A program made the position numbers and the translations under genes. DNA of 64,000 bases from Morchella semilibera (Eukaryota > Ascomycota > Pezizomycetes > Pezizales > Morchellaceae), in the NCBI GenBank assembly GCA_009192285.1, contig CM018610.1:124001-188000 (forward strand). Reading direction: 5' to 3'. Below the pieces are notes generated by a model. That model did no database searches, was not told where the DNA came from, and saw only the letters and a program-made list of their open reading frames with translations. Positions 37,431-47,465 of this stretch are shown here, piece by piece; position 1 is the stretch's first letter; every line of letters starts with the position of its first letter.

Positions 37431-38109
37431 CTTAGGTTCTTGGCTCTTGGGTTCCTGGCTGGGTTCCTGGGTTCTTGGGTTGGCTAGGTGCTTCTGGGGC
37501 GGGTACGAGGCGGGGATGATGCGGACTGGAGACTTGGGTGGGGAGCCGGAGGAGGTGTGAATTACGGATTGGGTTTAAACAGGCGTACAGCCCAACCTAT
37601 AAGAGTACCTTTTATAATGGTAATCGCATTGAAACTCTCCCCGTACGACTCCGCGCCACTCTTGTACCGGTTCGACTGTATATATACACATATATCTGGG
37701 AGAGTCAAGCAGTTGGCAAACGGGGGTTGGGTTATACTTTGGATTCGGGGGTGGCTTCCGGCCTTTCTGCAGCGGGGTTTTCAGGATACTATTGCAATTG
37801 AGCCAGGCTTGTTTCTGGCCCTCCTACGAAGGGCGGAAGGCGTATGGGATGGGTACGAGAGACAAGAAAGTAATTAACCCCGTGGATATTTCCCCATACG
37901 CACCCTACGGCGGTCCAACGGGCCAGGTAGAGCTAACGGCCCAAAGAACAGTTAGCAGTATAAATCATGGCCAACAGATGGCCCTCCCGTCCGTCTACCA
38001 TTAATTACCCCCATTACCATCACTCTCCTCGTCATAGCAACTACACCACCACCGCCGCGAGAGTACCCGCCATACATCTATCTGCCTCCCATCTAGATCC
38101 ATCCACCCC

Positions 38110-38316
38110 ATGACCCACCACCTCTTCGCGGGCGAGCCAGTGCCCGAGCCCGAGCCAGAGCCAGAGCCGCAGATCGACCCCGGACCCGCGCGCCGCCTGC
38201 TGATGCTGGAGATTGCGGTGATGAGGGCCGCGCCGGCGATGGAGGGGGCGTGGGGCGCGTATAGACGGTTGCGGGTGTGGGTTCGGGCGCACTGCTGGGG
38301 GGTGGAGACGTTGTAA
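38110..38316 (+). CDS. Possible small protein with Pro-Glu repeats (doubtful)
   Basis: A 68-codon ORF with almost all codons ending in G or C, like the genuine genes of this block. It reads MTHHLFAGEP, then repeated PE dipeptides, then ARRLLMLEIAVMRAAPAMEG, then an Arg/Trp-rich C-terminus. I do not recognise a family. It could be a small gene, a terminal exon, or chance in GC-rich DNA; the antisense strand is also open. No upstream exon or promoter could be defined. Confidence 0.25.
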   Translation: MTHHLFAGEPVPEPEPEPEPQIDPGPARRLLMLEIAVMRAAPAMEGAWGAYRRLRVWVRAHCWGVETL

Positions 38317-39084
38317 CGTGGTTGCGGTACGGGCACTCGGGATATATTGTACACGTGCGGTATATGTAGGTCCTTTCCTACACTACATGCGCTCTACCTA
38401 CGGGATTCTTTTATTGTTATTATCATCATTACTATTATTTGTTAATCCTCCTCCTCCTACAAGTACTATTCTACCACTGGATGTATATTGTTTGCTGCCA
38501 AGACGTCCCTCCTTTCGTGTAGATTAAACGCCCCGCCTGTCATTGTCTGCATTTATCAGTAACCCAACGCCGGAAACGGCCCAGACCAAGGAGGAATCTA
38601 CAAGACTACAGCGGATTGTAGACCAGAACTTCGACCTGAGTCTAGGAACATGGACTGCACAAGTGGTGAACCTTCTACCAGTCGACTACCGTTGACTGCA
38701 GCCGGACGGGGCTGCTCGCGGCGTCGCCTAAAACAGTAAATAAGTCGTTAGGCGCCGGATACATCACAGCGATCAATCATCCGCTGTTAATTCCATCTGA
38801 ATTACCCTCGTTTCAGAACAAGGCCGATCATATATATATAGATACAATATTATTATCATTATTATCATTATTATTATTACTATTACATGCACCCTTGCCA
38901 GTAAACCCCCTAAGTTGCGTGGCCTGAAGAATTAATCCGTTCTGGCTGATTAACTTACATATCGATATATCCGCTTGGACGGGGCGAGACGAGAAGCCAC
39001 TCCCGTTACTCGTATTTACCGGCAGAGACCTCACCATCGACATCGACATCGACCCCACCCCATTATCACCACCACCACCCCCCA

Positions 39085-40418
39085 ATGGCCGACCCAACGC
39101 ACAACCTCCTCGAGGGCCTCCTCTCCCACAAGTACCGGCGCACAATCACCCTTGCGGCCCTGGCACTTACCATCATCACCGTGCTGACGCTGTACTCCGG
39201 CGCGCCCCTCCCCACACGGACCAAGACCACCACCACAAAAACAACAACAACATATAAACACGGGGGCAATTGGGAGTGGGACTGGAAGAGGGATGGCGGG
39301 AACCTGTTGATGACGGACCAGCAGTGCGGCGAGGCGTTCCCGGGGCTGTTTGTCGAGATTGAGAGGGCCGTGCAGGGGCGGAGGGGGAACAGCATCACGT
39401 TCGAGGAGCTGGACGGGACGCCGCCGCAGTACGGGTATGGGCGGGCCATGATCTATGACCAGCAGGTATATCCCCCCTTCTCCTTCCCCCAATTCCCGTA
39501 GACAGCAGCTGACAACCACAGCTCTACGTGATCCACATCGACAGCACCGTCTACTCGCGCACGCTCGCCACCCTGCACGCCCTCCACCGCGCCCTCATCA
39601 GCTCCCCCGAGCCCCTCCCCAACATCGAATTCACCTTCGTGGTCAACGACGCGGCCGTCCCGGCCGCAACCTGGGCGCTGACGCGGCACACCACCGACAC
39701 CCAGACCTGGCTCATGCCCGACTTTGGCCTCTTCTCCTGGCCCGAGACCAAAGTGGGCACATACAACGAGGTTGTGCGCAAGATCCAAGCCACCGAGGCC
39801 ACCACCCCCTGGACACACAAGAAGCCGCAGCTCGTGTGGCGCGGCGCGCCAATGAAGGAACACAACATCCGGCAGCACCTCGTGGACGCCACCTCCGGCA
39901 AGCCCTGGGCAGACGTAAAGTACCTCGACTGGTCGGACAAGGAGGCGCTCAAGCGCGAGATGCTCTCCATGCCGCAGCACTGCGAGTTCCGCTTCGTGGC
40001 ACACACCGAGGGCGCAAGCTACTCGGGCAGACTAAAGTACCTTCAGGCGTGCCGCAGCGTCGTCGTCGCGCACAGGCTCGACTGGGTGCAGCACCACCAC
40101 CCGCTCATGGTCGCCGACGGCCCCGACCAGAACTTTGTGCAGGTTGAAAAGGACTACTCGGACCTGGAGCGGCGCATGCAGCAGCTGCTGGCGGACGAGG
40201 AGGGCGCGAAGCGCATCGCCGACAACGCCGTCGGGACCTTCCGCGAGCGATACCTGACGCCCGCGGCGGAGGTGTGTTACTGGCGCAGGCTGGTGCGCGG
40301 GTGGAGCGAGGTGAGCTTTGAGCCTAGGTTTTACAAGGACGGTGAGGCGAGGGAGTGGAGGGGCGTGCCCGTTGAGAGTTACTTCTTGATGGGGAAGACG
40401 GAGTGGGAGCCGTATTAG
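39085..40418 (+). CDS. GT90 (CAP10-like) glycosyltransferase
   Basis: Type II membrane protein of 425 residues from exons 39085-39465 and 39522-40418 (56-bp phase-0 intron). A short cytoplasmic N-terminus precedes one membrane anchor at about 20-41 (TITLAALALTIITVLTLYSG), a Thr/Lys-rich stem, and a lumenal GT90 domain. Motifs that identify the family are VIHIDSTVYSRTLATL, IEFTFVVNDAA, KPQLVWRGAPMKEHNIRQHL, ASYSGRLKYLQACRSVVVAH, LDWVQHHHPLM and the C-terminal RFYKDGEAREWRGVPVES. Relatives act in the Golgi on cell-surface glycans; the Cryptococcus CAP family is needed for capsule formation, and some members transfer xylose. The donor and acceptor here are unknown. Codons end almost always in G or C, unlike the genes at 1-34 kb. 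Confidence 0.88.
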
Positions 40419-42383
40419 ACTTTGGGGGCTTGTGTGGCGGGGCGTTGGGGTTGTATTTGTATATATATTTTTATTTATTTAGTATGGGTTTTGTTTTGTT
40501 TTGAGGTTGTGGTGGTGGTGGTGGTGGTTGTGGCTTTGGTGGTGGGAGTGTTATCAGTAAGATAACCACCCCACCGGATGTAGCATAGCATAGCATAGCA
40601 GCAGCATAGCAACCCCCTTAGCTCCGTTACTGTTATTGTCACGCCCAGGACCGAGTGATGGTACGTGACCTGACCTGACCCGCCACGCCCCTTACATACA
40701 TACACACCTACATTCTATCCAATCCACGACTACACAACCCCCTTCCCCCCTACGCGACTGGCTAGCTAGCTAGGCGGGCGGCTGGGCGGGAGTGCAACCG
40801 GCGGAGTAGTAGGTGGGCTTGGGCGTTGGGTGGGTGTTATGGACGAGTGATGCGCCGTGACCGGTTGCGGTGGTGGTGTGTTGGTAGGCTGGTGTAGGCT
40901 GGTGTGGGGGGCTAGCTAGAGAGATACGCACCCGGCCATGAAGGCTTCTGCGTCGCGGTTGTGTAGGTACTACTAACTAACTAACTAGCTGGTGGACTTG
41001 GTTGCTTTACCTGTGTTGGGCTTGTAGCTAGCTGTGGTACTGGGTGTAGCTGTTGATAGTAGCTGGCAACGACACTGGCGGTCTGCTAGTCTACTCTAGA
41101 TGTATATTAGTAGCGGCTGGCTGGCGGGCGGGCGGGCGGGCGGGCGAGTGATGGCGGGTAAGTTATGGCATGGCAGTAAACGCCCACCACCCACCCACCC
41201 ACCCACCCACCCACTCCCACCCCACACCCACACAACCCCACAACCCCACAATCTCCCCCCGCGATCCAGACCCATCCATCCATCCATCTCATCTCCGCCC
41301 CCCGCCTCCGGGCGCCTAGAGAGATTACACCCACTCACTCTGTACACAGCCCCCCCCCCCCGTCTTCTTTCTTTCCTGCTTACTTGCTTTCTTTCCTGCT
41401 TACTTACAGCGAGTGACACCCCATGACCCACCTCACCTCACTCCAATCCGCACACACGGGGAGATGCGCAGCGCAGCCTACCATAAAGCACGCACGCACT
41501 GACGTAACGCGGCCGGCGATCGGTCGGTCCCTGCGGCTTCAAAACTGGATTTCACGTGTTGTGTTGTAGATCACTGTTTCTTGGTCGCTCATGGAAACAC
41601 AAATTGGTTTGCTTTGGTTGCTCGTTCCACGCTCAGACTAAAAACTAATACTACTCTCTCGCCCTCGATCACCTCCTTCTAAAAGAGAGAAAAGAAAAGA
41701 AGAAAAAAAGAAGAAAAAAGGAATCAACCCCCCTCCGCATCATCATCACCGTCGTCGTCGTTATGAGATAGAAAAGCGAGTGTCAGACAAATCACACAAA
41801 AACAATTACACAACCAGAGCTTAAAAAAAAAGAAAACCCCCAATGCTCCGTCCGGTGGGAAAGAAAACAAATACAGAACCCGGCAGTTGGTGATAGTAGT
41901 TGATAACCGTAGTGCTAGTCCATAATATATAGCCCCCCCCCCGGATATCTCCCCCATCTCCTCGCACTCACTAATACAGTTCCACCCTAAAGAGTAGCAG
42001 GTATATATATATATATATAGAAAAAAAAGAAAGAAAGAAAAGGAGGGTAGGGAACAGATACTACTATTTCCACCAACCGACCGACCGACCGACCGACCCT
42101 ACTAGAACTATACTATCACAAGAAAAGAAAACGTAGAGAAAAAATAAAAATGACCTACAGAGCGATATGGGGGGGTATCATAAGCGACAGCAAGAACGGA
42201 AGCCACACTTAAAAAAAAAAAAGAAAGAGAGAAAGAAAAAAAATCACCAGCGCCCGTTAGATCCCAACGCAAGCAAGAAAGCAAGAAAACAAAACGCACA
42301 CCGAAAAGAAAGACTATTTTTTAAAAAAAGAAAAAACTACTCCTCCCTCTAGAAAAAATATGGAGAGAGAGACAGAGATCAGA
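40419..42383. other. Microsatellite-rich spacer
   Basis: Gene-free. It contains GGTGGTGGTGG near 40508-40530, TAGCA repeats near 40582-40612, and GGGCGGGCGGGCGGGC near 41127-41147. CCCACCCACCCACCC lies near 41188-41212, CATC repeats near 41272-41290, and an imperfect 20-bp tandem duplication (TTTCTTTCCTGCTTACTTGC) at about 41367-41406. TA repeats lie near 42003-42019 and ACCGACCGACCGACC near 42075-42098. A-rich tracts at 42120-42360 precede the stop of the minus-strand gene and probably form its 3' UTR. Confidence 0.55.
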
Positions 42384-43556
42384 TTAGATCATCTCCCCCC
42401 TCCCCATTCCATCCCCTACACTAATCCCCAACGCATCAGCACCATCCTCCCAGATGGTCTCTAGCTCCAGATCGCCCCTCTTCTCCCCTCCACACACACT
42501 CCACCTCTTCCTCTTATCCGCAGCGGCCCGCCGTCCACTTCCCCTCCGTGACGCCACCTCCTCCTCCACCACCACGACCGCCGCCGCAATCTCCTCCTTC
42601 GCCTTCAACTCCTCCTCCGCCTCCGCGTCCGGCGAGTCCGGTATTGTCTCCAACGACGAGATGCTCGGCGATCGTGAGCGCACCGAGGTGGGCGTCGAGG
42701 AGCCCGACGACGAGCTCGCAACGTACGGCTCATTGACCAGGTATGAGGGCGGTGGCGAGTGCGAGAACGCCGAGCCCGAGTGGTAGTTCCCGCCGCTGCT
42801 GCTTCGTGGCGACTGTGAGTAGGCCCATTGGCGCGTGGGGGAGTTTGAGCGGGGCACGCGTGTCCGTGGGGAGATGGGCGAGGGCGGGCAGGTGGTGAGG
42901 GTGAAGCGTGAGGACGCGGGTGACGACGAGAGCTCGGCGAAGGAATTGACGGGCGGGAGAGATGTGGAGCGTAGGAGCGGGGGGGCGTTGGGGTGCGAGA
43001 AGGAAGGGAGAGTGCCGAAGGGGTGGTGGGGCTGCAGTGTGTTTGTAGACTTGGAGCGCATATGTTTCTGGGGGATAGTGCGCTTGGTAGTGGTGGGGGT
43101 GGGGAAGCCGGAGAGCTTGAAGAATGCTGATTGATGAGACGATGAGAGCGGCGCGAGAGCTGTCATTGTGACTGCTGGTGGTGGTGGTGTAGTAGTAGTG
43201 GTAGTGTTGGCGGTAGTAATGATTGTGTTAATTGCAGACGTAGATGTAGACGTAGATGTATTTGTATTTGCAAGTGTTGCGGGTGAAGACGGACGCAGCA
43301 CAGGTGAAGATGTCGAGGAGTTGGACGGCGAGGAGGCAGAAGAAGAAGAAGGAGAAGGAGAAGAGGGTGTGGGGGATCCCAGGTGAGATAAAGGTTGTTG
43401 CCGCTGTTGCTGTTGCTGTGGTGGCTGCTGCTGCTGCTGCTGTTGCGGTTGCGGTTGTGTGCCCTCCTCTTCGCTAGAGCAACAACTACCAGGGAATGTA
43501 GAGTGCGGCATTGATTGATTGCAAACGTACGGGAATGTGAAATGCGATGATCTCAC
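42384..43556 (-). CDS. Ser/Pro/Gln-rich disordered protein ('basic proline-rich protein'-like)
   Basis: Single-exon minus-strand gene. The first ATG is at 43556 (390 residues), but the second ATG at 43511 (375 residues, MPHSTFPGSCC) is equally plausible; I cannot decide. The protein is mostly disordered: a polyglutamine block near residues 35-53, Ser/Pro runs, Thr/Asn-rich repeats, then RSRSPSISSLETIPDSPDAE, an acidic/valine segment, and the C-terminal KRKRWSVCGGEKRGDLELET followed by IWED. The SISSLETIPDSPDAE and KRKRWSVCG...LETIWED blocks are, from memory, the conserved end of proteins annotated 'basic proline-rich protein' in many Pezizomycotina. The function is unknown. The leader upstream is full of simple repeats. 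Confidence 0.75.
   Translation of the reverse strand: MRSSHFTFPYVCNQSMPHSTFPGSCCSSEEEGTQPQPQQQQQQQPPQQQQQRQQPLSHLGSPTPSSPSPSSSSASSPSNSSTSSPVLRPSSPATLANTNTSTSTSTSAINTIITTANTTTTTTPPPPAVTMTALAPLSSSHQSAFFKLSGFPTPTTTKRTIPQKHMRSKSTNTLQPHHPFGTLPSFSHPNAPPLLRSTSLPPVNSFAELSSSPASSRFTLTTCPPSPISPRTRVPRSNSPTRQWAYSQSPRSSSGGNYHSGSAFSHSPPPSYLVNEPYVASSSSGSSTPTSVRSRSPSISSLETIPDSPDAEAEEELKAKEEIAAAVVVVEEEVASRRGSGRRAAADKRKRWSVCGGEKRGDLELETIWEDGADALGISVGDGMGRGEMI
43404..43455 (-). repeat. CAG/CAA (polyglutamine-coding) repeat
   Basis: Triplet-repeat DNA, CTG/TTG on the plus strand, encodes the polyglutamine block of the minus-strand protein: QPQPQQQQQQQ, then PP and QQQQQ. Mixed CAG and CAA codons make it impure. 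Confidence 0.7.
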
Positions 43557-43903
43557 AGCAGCTGAGCTACCTTAAGATCTGTCTGTATGCGAGAACAGGC
43601 AGGCAGGGTATGTAGGCAGGCAGGCAAGTAGGCAGGCACAGGATTATGGTTTTCTCTCTCTCTCTCCTTTTTTTTTTTTACTTTTTTCTATTGCTTCGTT
43701 GCCCCTTCCCTTAGGAAAAAAAAAATAAAAAAAAAAAAAACCTTGTGAGGCGGCGGCGTATAGGTGTGTGAGTGTGTGAGTGTGTGTGTGTGTGATTGTA
43801 TGATTGACTCGTGAGCGAGGGGGGGGGGGGGCTGAGTGATAGAGGTGAGCGTATGAGTGTATGTCAAGGCAGTGGGCGTAAAGTAGCTGGCAGGGAATTA
43901 CAG

Positions 43904-43937
<34 letters not shown>

Positions 43938-45116
43938 TTCCAAGGGGAATGACGGCCGAGTGGATGGAGGGGGGGGGGGGGGGTGAGGGAGAGGCTTGAC
44001 GTGCGTATGATGATGGCAGCAAGCGTGTGCGAGTGCGAGTGGATTGGACAGTTCAATCAGCAGGACAATCAATGGTGGTGGGTGATAGGCGCGCCGCGAG
44101 AGTGGGAATGATTCTCGACGGGGCCGCCGTACGTACGAGAGAAATTAAAGGCAGGCAGGTAGGTAAAGGTGGGCAGAGCAGCTGTAAGTGGATGGCCGCC
44201 TCCTGTATGTGTGTATGTATGTAGGTAGGTAGGTAGATAGGGTAAAGAAGGGCAGACAAAAAACAGGTAGAGAGAGGTAAGGTAAGTCGCGCGCCAGAAC
44301 AGCTATAGAGCAGCTGGGACAGGCAAGACAAGACAAGACACAGACCACAGACCACAGACAGGACAGGACAAGAAACAACGGCCTTGAATCTGTTGAGATT
44401 CAACGTCCAAAGAAGCAAAGTGTCCAAGAGCAGAGCAAAGCTCTATGTAAGGCCGACGCAATACAATATCTACCTGCAGGTCAAGGAATAGTATATTGTT
44501 GTAGAGTAAGTAGGTAGGAGTAGAGTATAAACACCAAGCAAATCAAGCAAGCAAGCAAGCAGAGCAAGTACAGCCCCGGCAATTCCCTTTCAGTGTCATC
44601 CAAGCTTTCCTCCCCCCTCTCCACCCTATTCTACTTCTCCGCCTCCGTCCAATTCAATGCGGTCGAATCAAACAGATAAACACCCCCCCCCCCTCAAAAC
44701 ACAGCCCCTATCAATCATAATCCATCGAACAATCCAGAAGAGAAGAAAACATCCCATCCCCTCGACCCCCATCATCTATCTGAGGCGGTTCCCTCTCTGT
44801 TCCCCTGATAATATGATGATAACGGCGCCTCACCCACCCATCCTTAACTATGTATGCCACTGGACTGAGACATGGCCGCACGCAGGAACAGGGAGGGCAA
44901 AAAATAAAAAGAAAACAACCTCACACCCCCAGACCACCATGGTTGATAGGTGATAGGTGGTCTCCCAGGTGCTCTACCTAATGACTACAAACGATCTTGG
45001 AGGGGGGGGGTGTGACTTTGTTTTAGAACATTGCACTCTAACATAGGACTCACATGGATCCGTTGGTTGGGGGAATGGGGGAAATGATAAGAAACAAACC
45101 AAGCGAGCGCAAAGGG

Positions 45117-45142
45117 AAAAAAAAAAAAAAAAAAAAAAAAAA
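45117..45142. repeat. Poly(A) tract, 26 nt
   Basis: Twenty-six consecutive A residues in gene-free sequence. No retroposon-like body or target-site duplication was recognised next to it. Confidence 0.85.
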
Positions 45143-47415
45143 GTCACAGGATGTAGGTAGGTACCTACAGGGAACCCCAACCCAGCACCAGATGAAAGGT
45201 GCTTAATTCAAGGATGCTGCTGCTGAGGGTGTGAGGGGGGGGGGAGGTGGGTACATAGTAGGCAAGTAAACGAGTGGGCGAGTGAGTGGTGATAGAGTAC
45301 CTTCATCCTACATATTGTAGGCAGGAGCAATATGTACCACTCTACTCGTACATACTCTACTGGATGCGTGTGGTATGCACCCTTACCCGCGGGCACCACA
45401 CCCCTGCCCCCTAGCAACAAGCACCACCATTCGCCCATTGCTCTAATTAGCTGTCTTGCCTGTATCAGCGGGCTTTTGCACCCCGAAGAAACTCCCCGCC
45501 CTCCCTCCCTCCACAAACGCGCATCAGTGGCCCAGGATAATGCTGATGCGAGAAAAATGTTATTTCTCTATATCCGTCTAAATCTACATTTTTTTTTTTT
45601 TTTTTCCGCTGCGCTGCTGCTCGCACAAACAAGATCCTGCGGCAAGCACCCGCCCCACCCGCCAGCATTGGGTTGGTGCGGGGGAAAAAAACGTACAGGA
45701 CTAGCTAGTAGATTATCCTGCGGAGAACAACCAAGAAGGGGCCGGGGGGATTGGATTGGTACATAGTGAGATCGCCGAGACGCGGGGAAAACACTTTGGG
45801 TTCATGAAGCTTGCCCTAACTGCCGGTGTGGACAGCCGAGAGACGGTAGGGAGTGTACGCCGGCCAGTGTATATATGAGCACCACTAGCCAGGACCTACC
45901 TACATCCACACAGAGAAAGAATTGACCCGCCCTATCACCCCAGAGTGCAAATATAAGACGAATAAACTTAAAGGGGGTGATTTGTTCCCCCGGCGCAACC
46001 GGCCGACCGATCCACTGATCCTTCCGTGGCAATGAGATCTGTCTGCCTGATGACAGACGGCGGCAGCGCCTACCGTTGGTTTTCAGCTTACTTTCCATCC
46101 AGACACCAAACGTAGCTAGCTAGCCTCCCTTTTCTTTTTGGCAGGCACAGGCCAGGCCAGCCTTAACGCCTTCCCCATGCGACCTAGCTCAGCCCTCGAA
46201 AAAAAAAAAAAAAGTGAAACGCAAATGTTTCTCGAAGCATTCCCGTTTCGTACTGGGGTATTTGTGACAAGGGGGGAGAGGGGGGGGGGGTCCCGTCCCT
46301 GCGTCATTGCATTTCCTTTCTCCTTCCTATTGTAACGTGACGCGACCCGAGAGGTGAGGGACCGGTAATGTATTGTATTGTATTGAATACATGTATATAG
46401 TTCAATGGACTCGATCGTGTATATACATGTAGAGTACATAGGTAGAGGAAGCACGGCATCGGGGCGATGGGGGGAAGGGGGGTTTTTTAATTTTTTTTCT
46501 CTCCCGTTTTTTTTTGTCTCCTGGCGAGTATGTACACATGGGTGGGTTTCTCCATATGTACATGTACCTACCGGGTGCTCTCTTACTGAGGTGAGGGTAC
46601 GTACCGGTACCGGTACCGGGTGTGGATGTACCACATGTATGTATGTATGTAGGTTCCGGCTCTACTTCCACCTACTCGAACCGGCGCGAGTACTCCTCTC
46701 CTCTCCTCTATACTTGCGCGTACGCGTGCGAGACGTATGCATGTGCGTACATTATGTACTCCATCTCACGTCCAACCCGAGAGCCATGAGTCGACCCGAC
46801 CATTCACTCCACTTCAATGCCTTCACTCCGTCAAGAGAGAGAGCATCCATACTTTATGTAGATTGCAACCAGTGGCTTGGCGCCTGTATGTGGAAACCCT
46901 TGAGATTTGGGTACGCGTGCTGAAACCAATGGACGGCGGGGGAGAGGAACCTCCGCCGCACGTGCACGAACCACCGCGCCCGGGTGCAGCGTAGTGCCAC
47001 TACCCAAACCAAAGCAAAGCCCTAACTCGTTTCCGCCCCCCCAACTGAGAACATGCATAAAAAAAAAACCGCGCCGAGAAAGCACCACCTACCCCACACA
47101 CCGCAAGAGGAGGGGGGAGGGGATCGCCGCCGCGTGCGACTCCCTGTTCAGGACCGTGCAGTGGCCGTGAGCCGGTATGTAAGTAGAAACCGCGCGTGTT
47201 TCCCCGGCGGAGGGATACTAGAGTATGACTATGCGTGTAGGAGTCAATTCCATCTACCGAATGATCGCGAGTAGAGCCCCTTACCTGGGTTGCACCTGCC
47301 GACATGGAGGAAGCGAGTGATGTGATGTGCGATGAGGGAAGGTAGATCCTTGGCGAGGGATGGATGGGATGGATGGGATGGGGGATATGCAAGGACTCTT
47401 TGAATTGAGAGTAGG

Positions 47416-47465
47416 TATCATATCATATCATATCATATCATATCGTATCGTATCGTATCGTGTCG
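47416..47465. repeat. Polar pentanucleotide array TATCA/TATCG
   Basis: Ten contiguous 5-bp units: five TATCA, then four TATCG, then TGTCG. The variants are grouped and not mixed, so the array grew by local duplication after a point change. Confidence 0.85.

Larger units (their letters stand above)
33961..39084. other. 5-kb spacer entering the GC- and microsatellite-rich block
   Basis: Gene-poor. From about 35.1 kb the character changes. There is TTTTTC-repeat sequence at 35190-35230, GAGTGAGTGAGTGAGTGAGC near 35334-35352, and a TTGGG array at 35421-35448. TA-dinucleotide runs occur at 35730 and 36020-36040. Dense G-runs fill 36700-36960 and 37365-37430, TTGGTTGGTTGGTTGGTTGG lies near 37214-37233, and ATT/ATC triplets near 38850-38880. 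The only candidate gene is a small GC-rich ORF at 38110-38316, listed separately. Confidence 0.5.

Noticed and set aside
36416-37560. Several Gly/Trp/Arg-rich ORFs over G-runs
   Set aside because: Translations of simple repeats in overlapping frames with no family resemblance.
39455-40147. Second long plus-strand frame (Arg/His/Pro-rich) over the GT90 gene
   Set aside because: Out-of-frame shadow of the GT90 coding exon.
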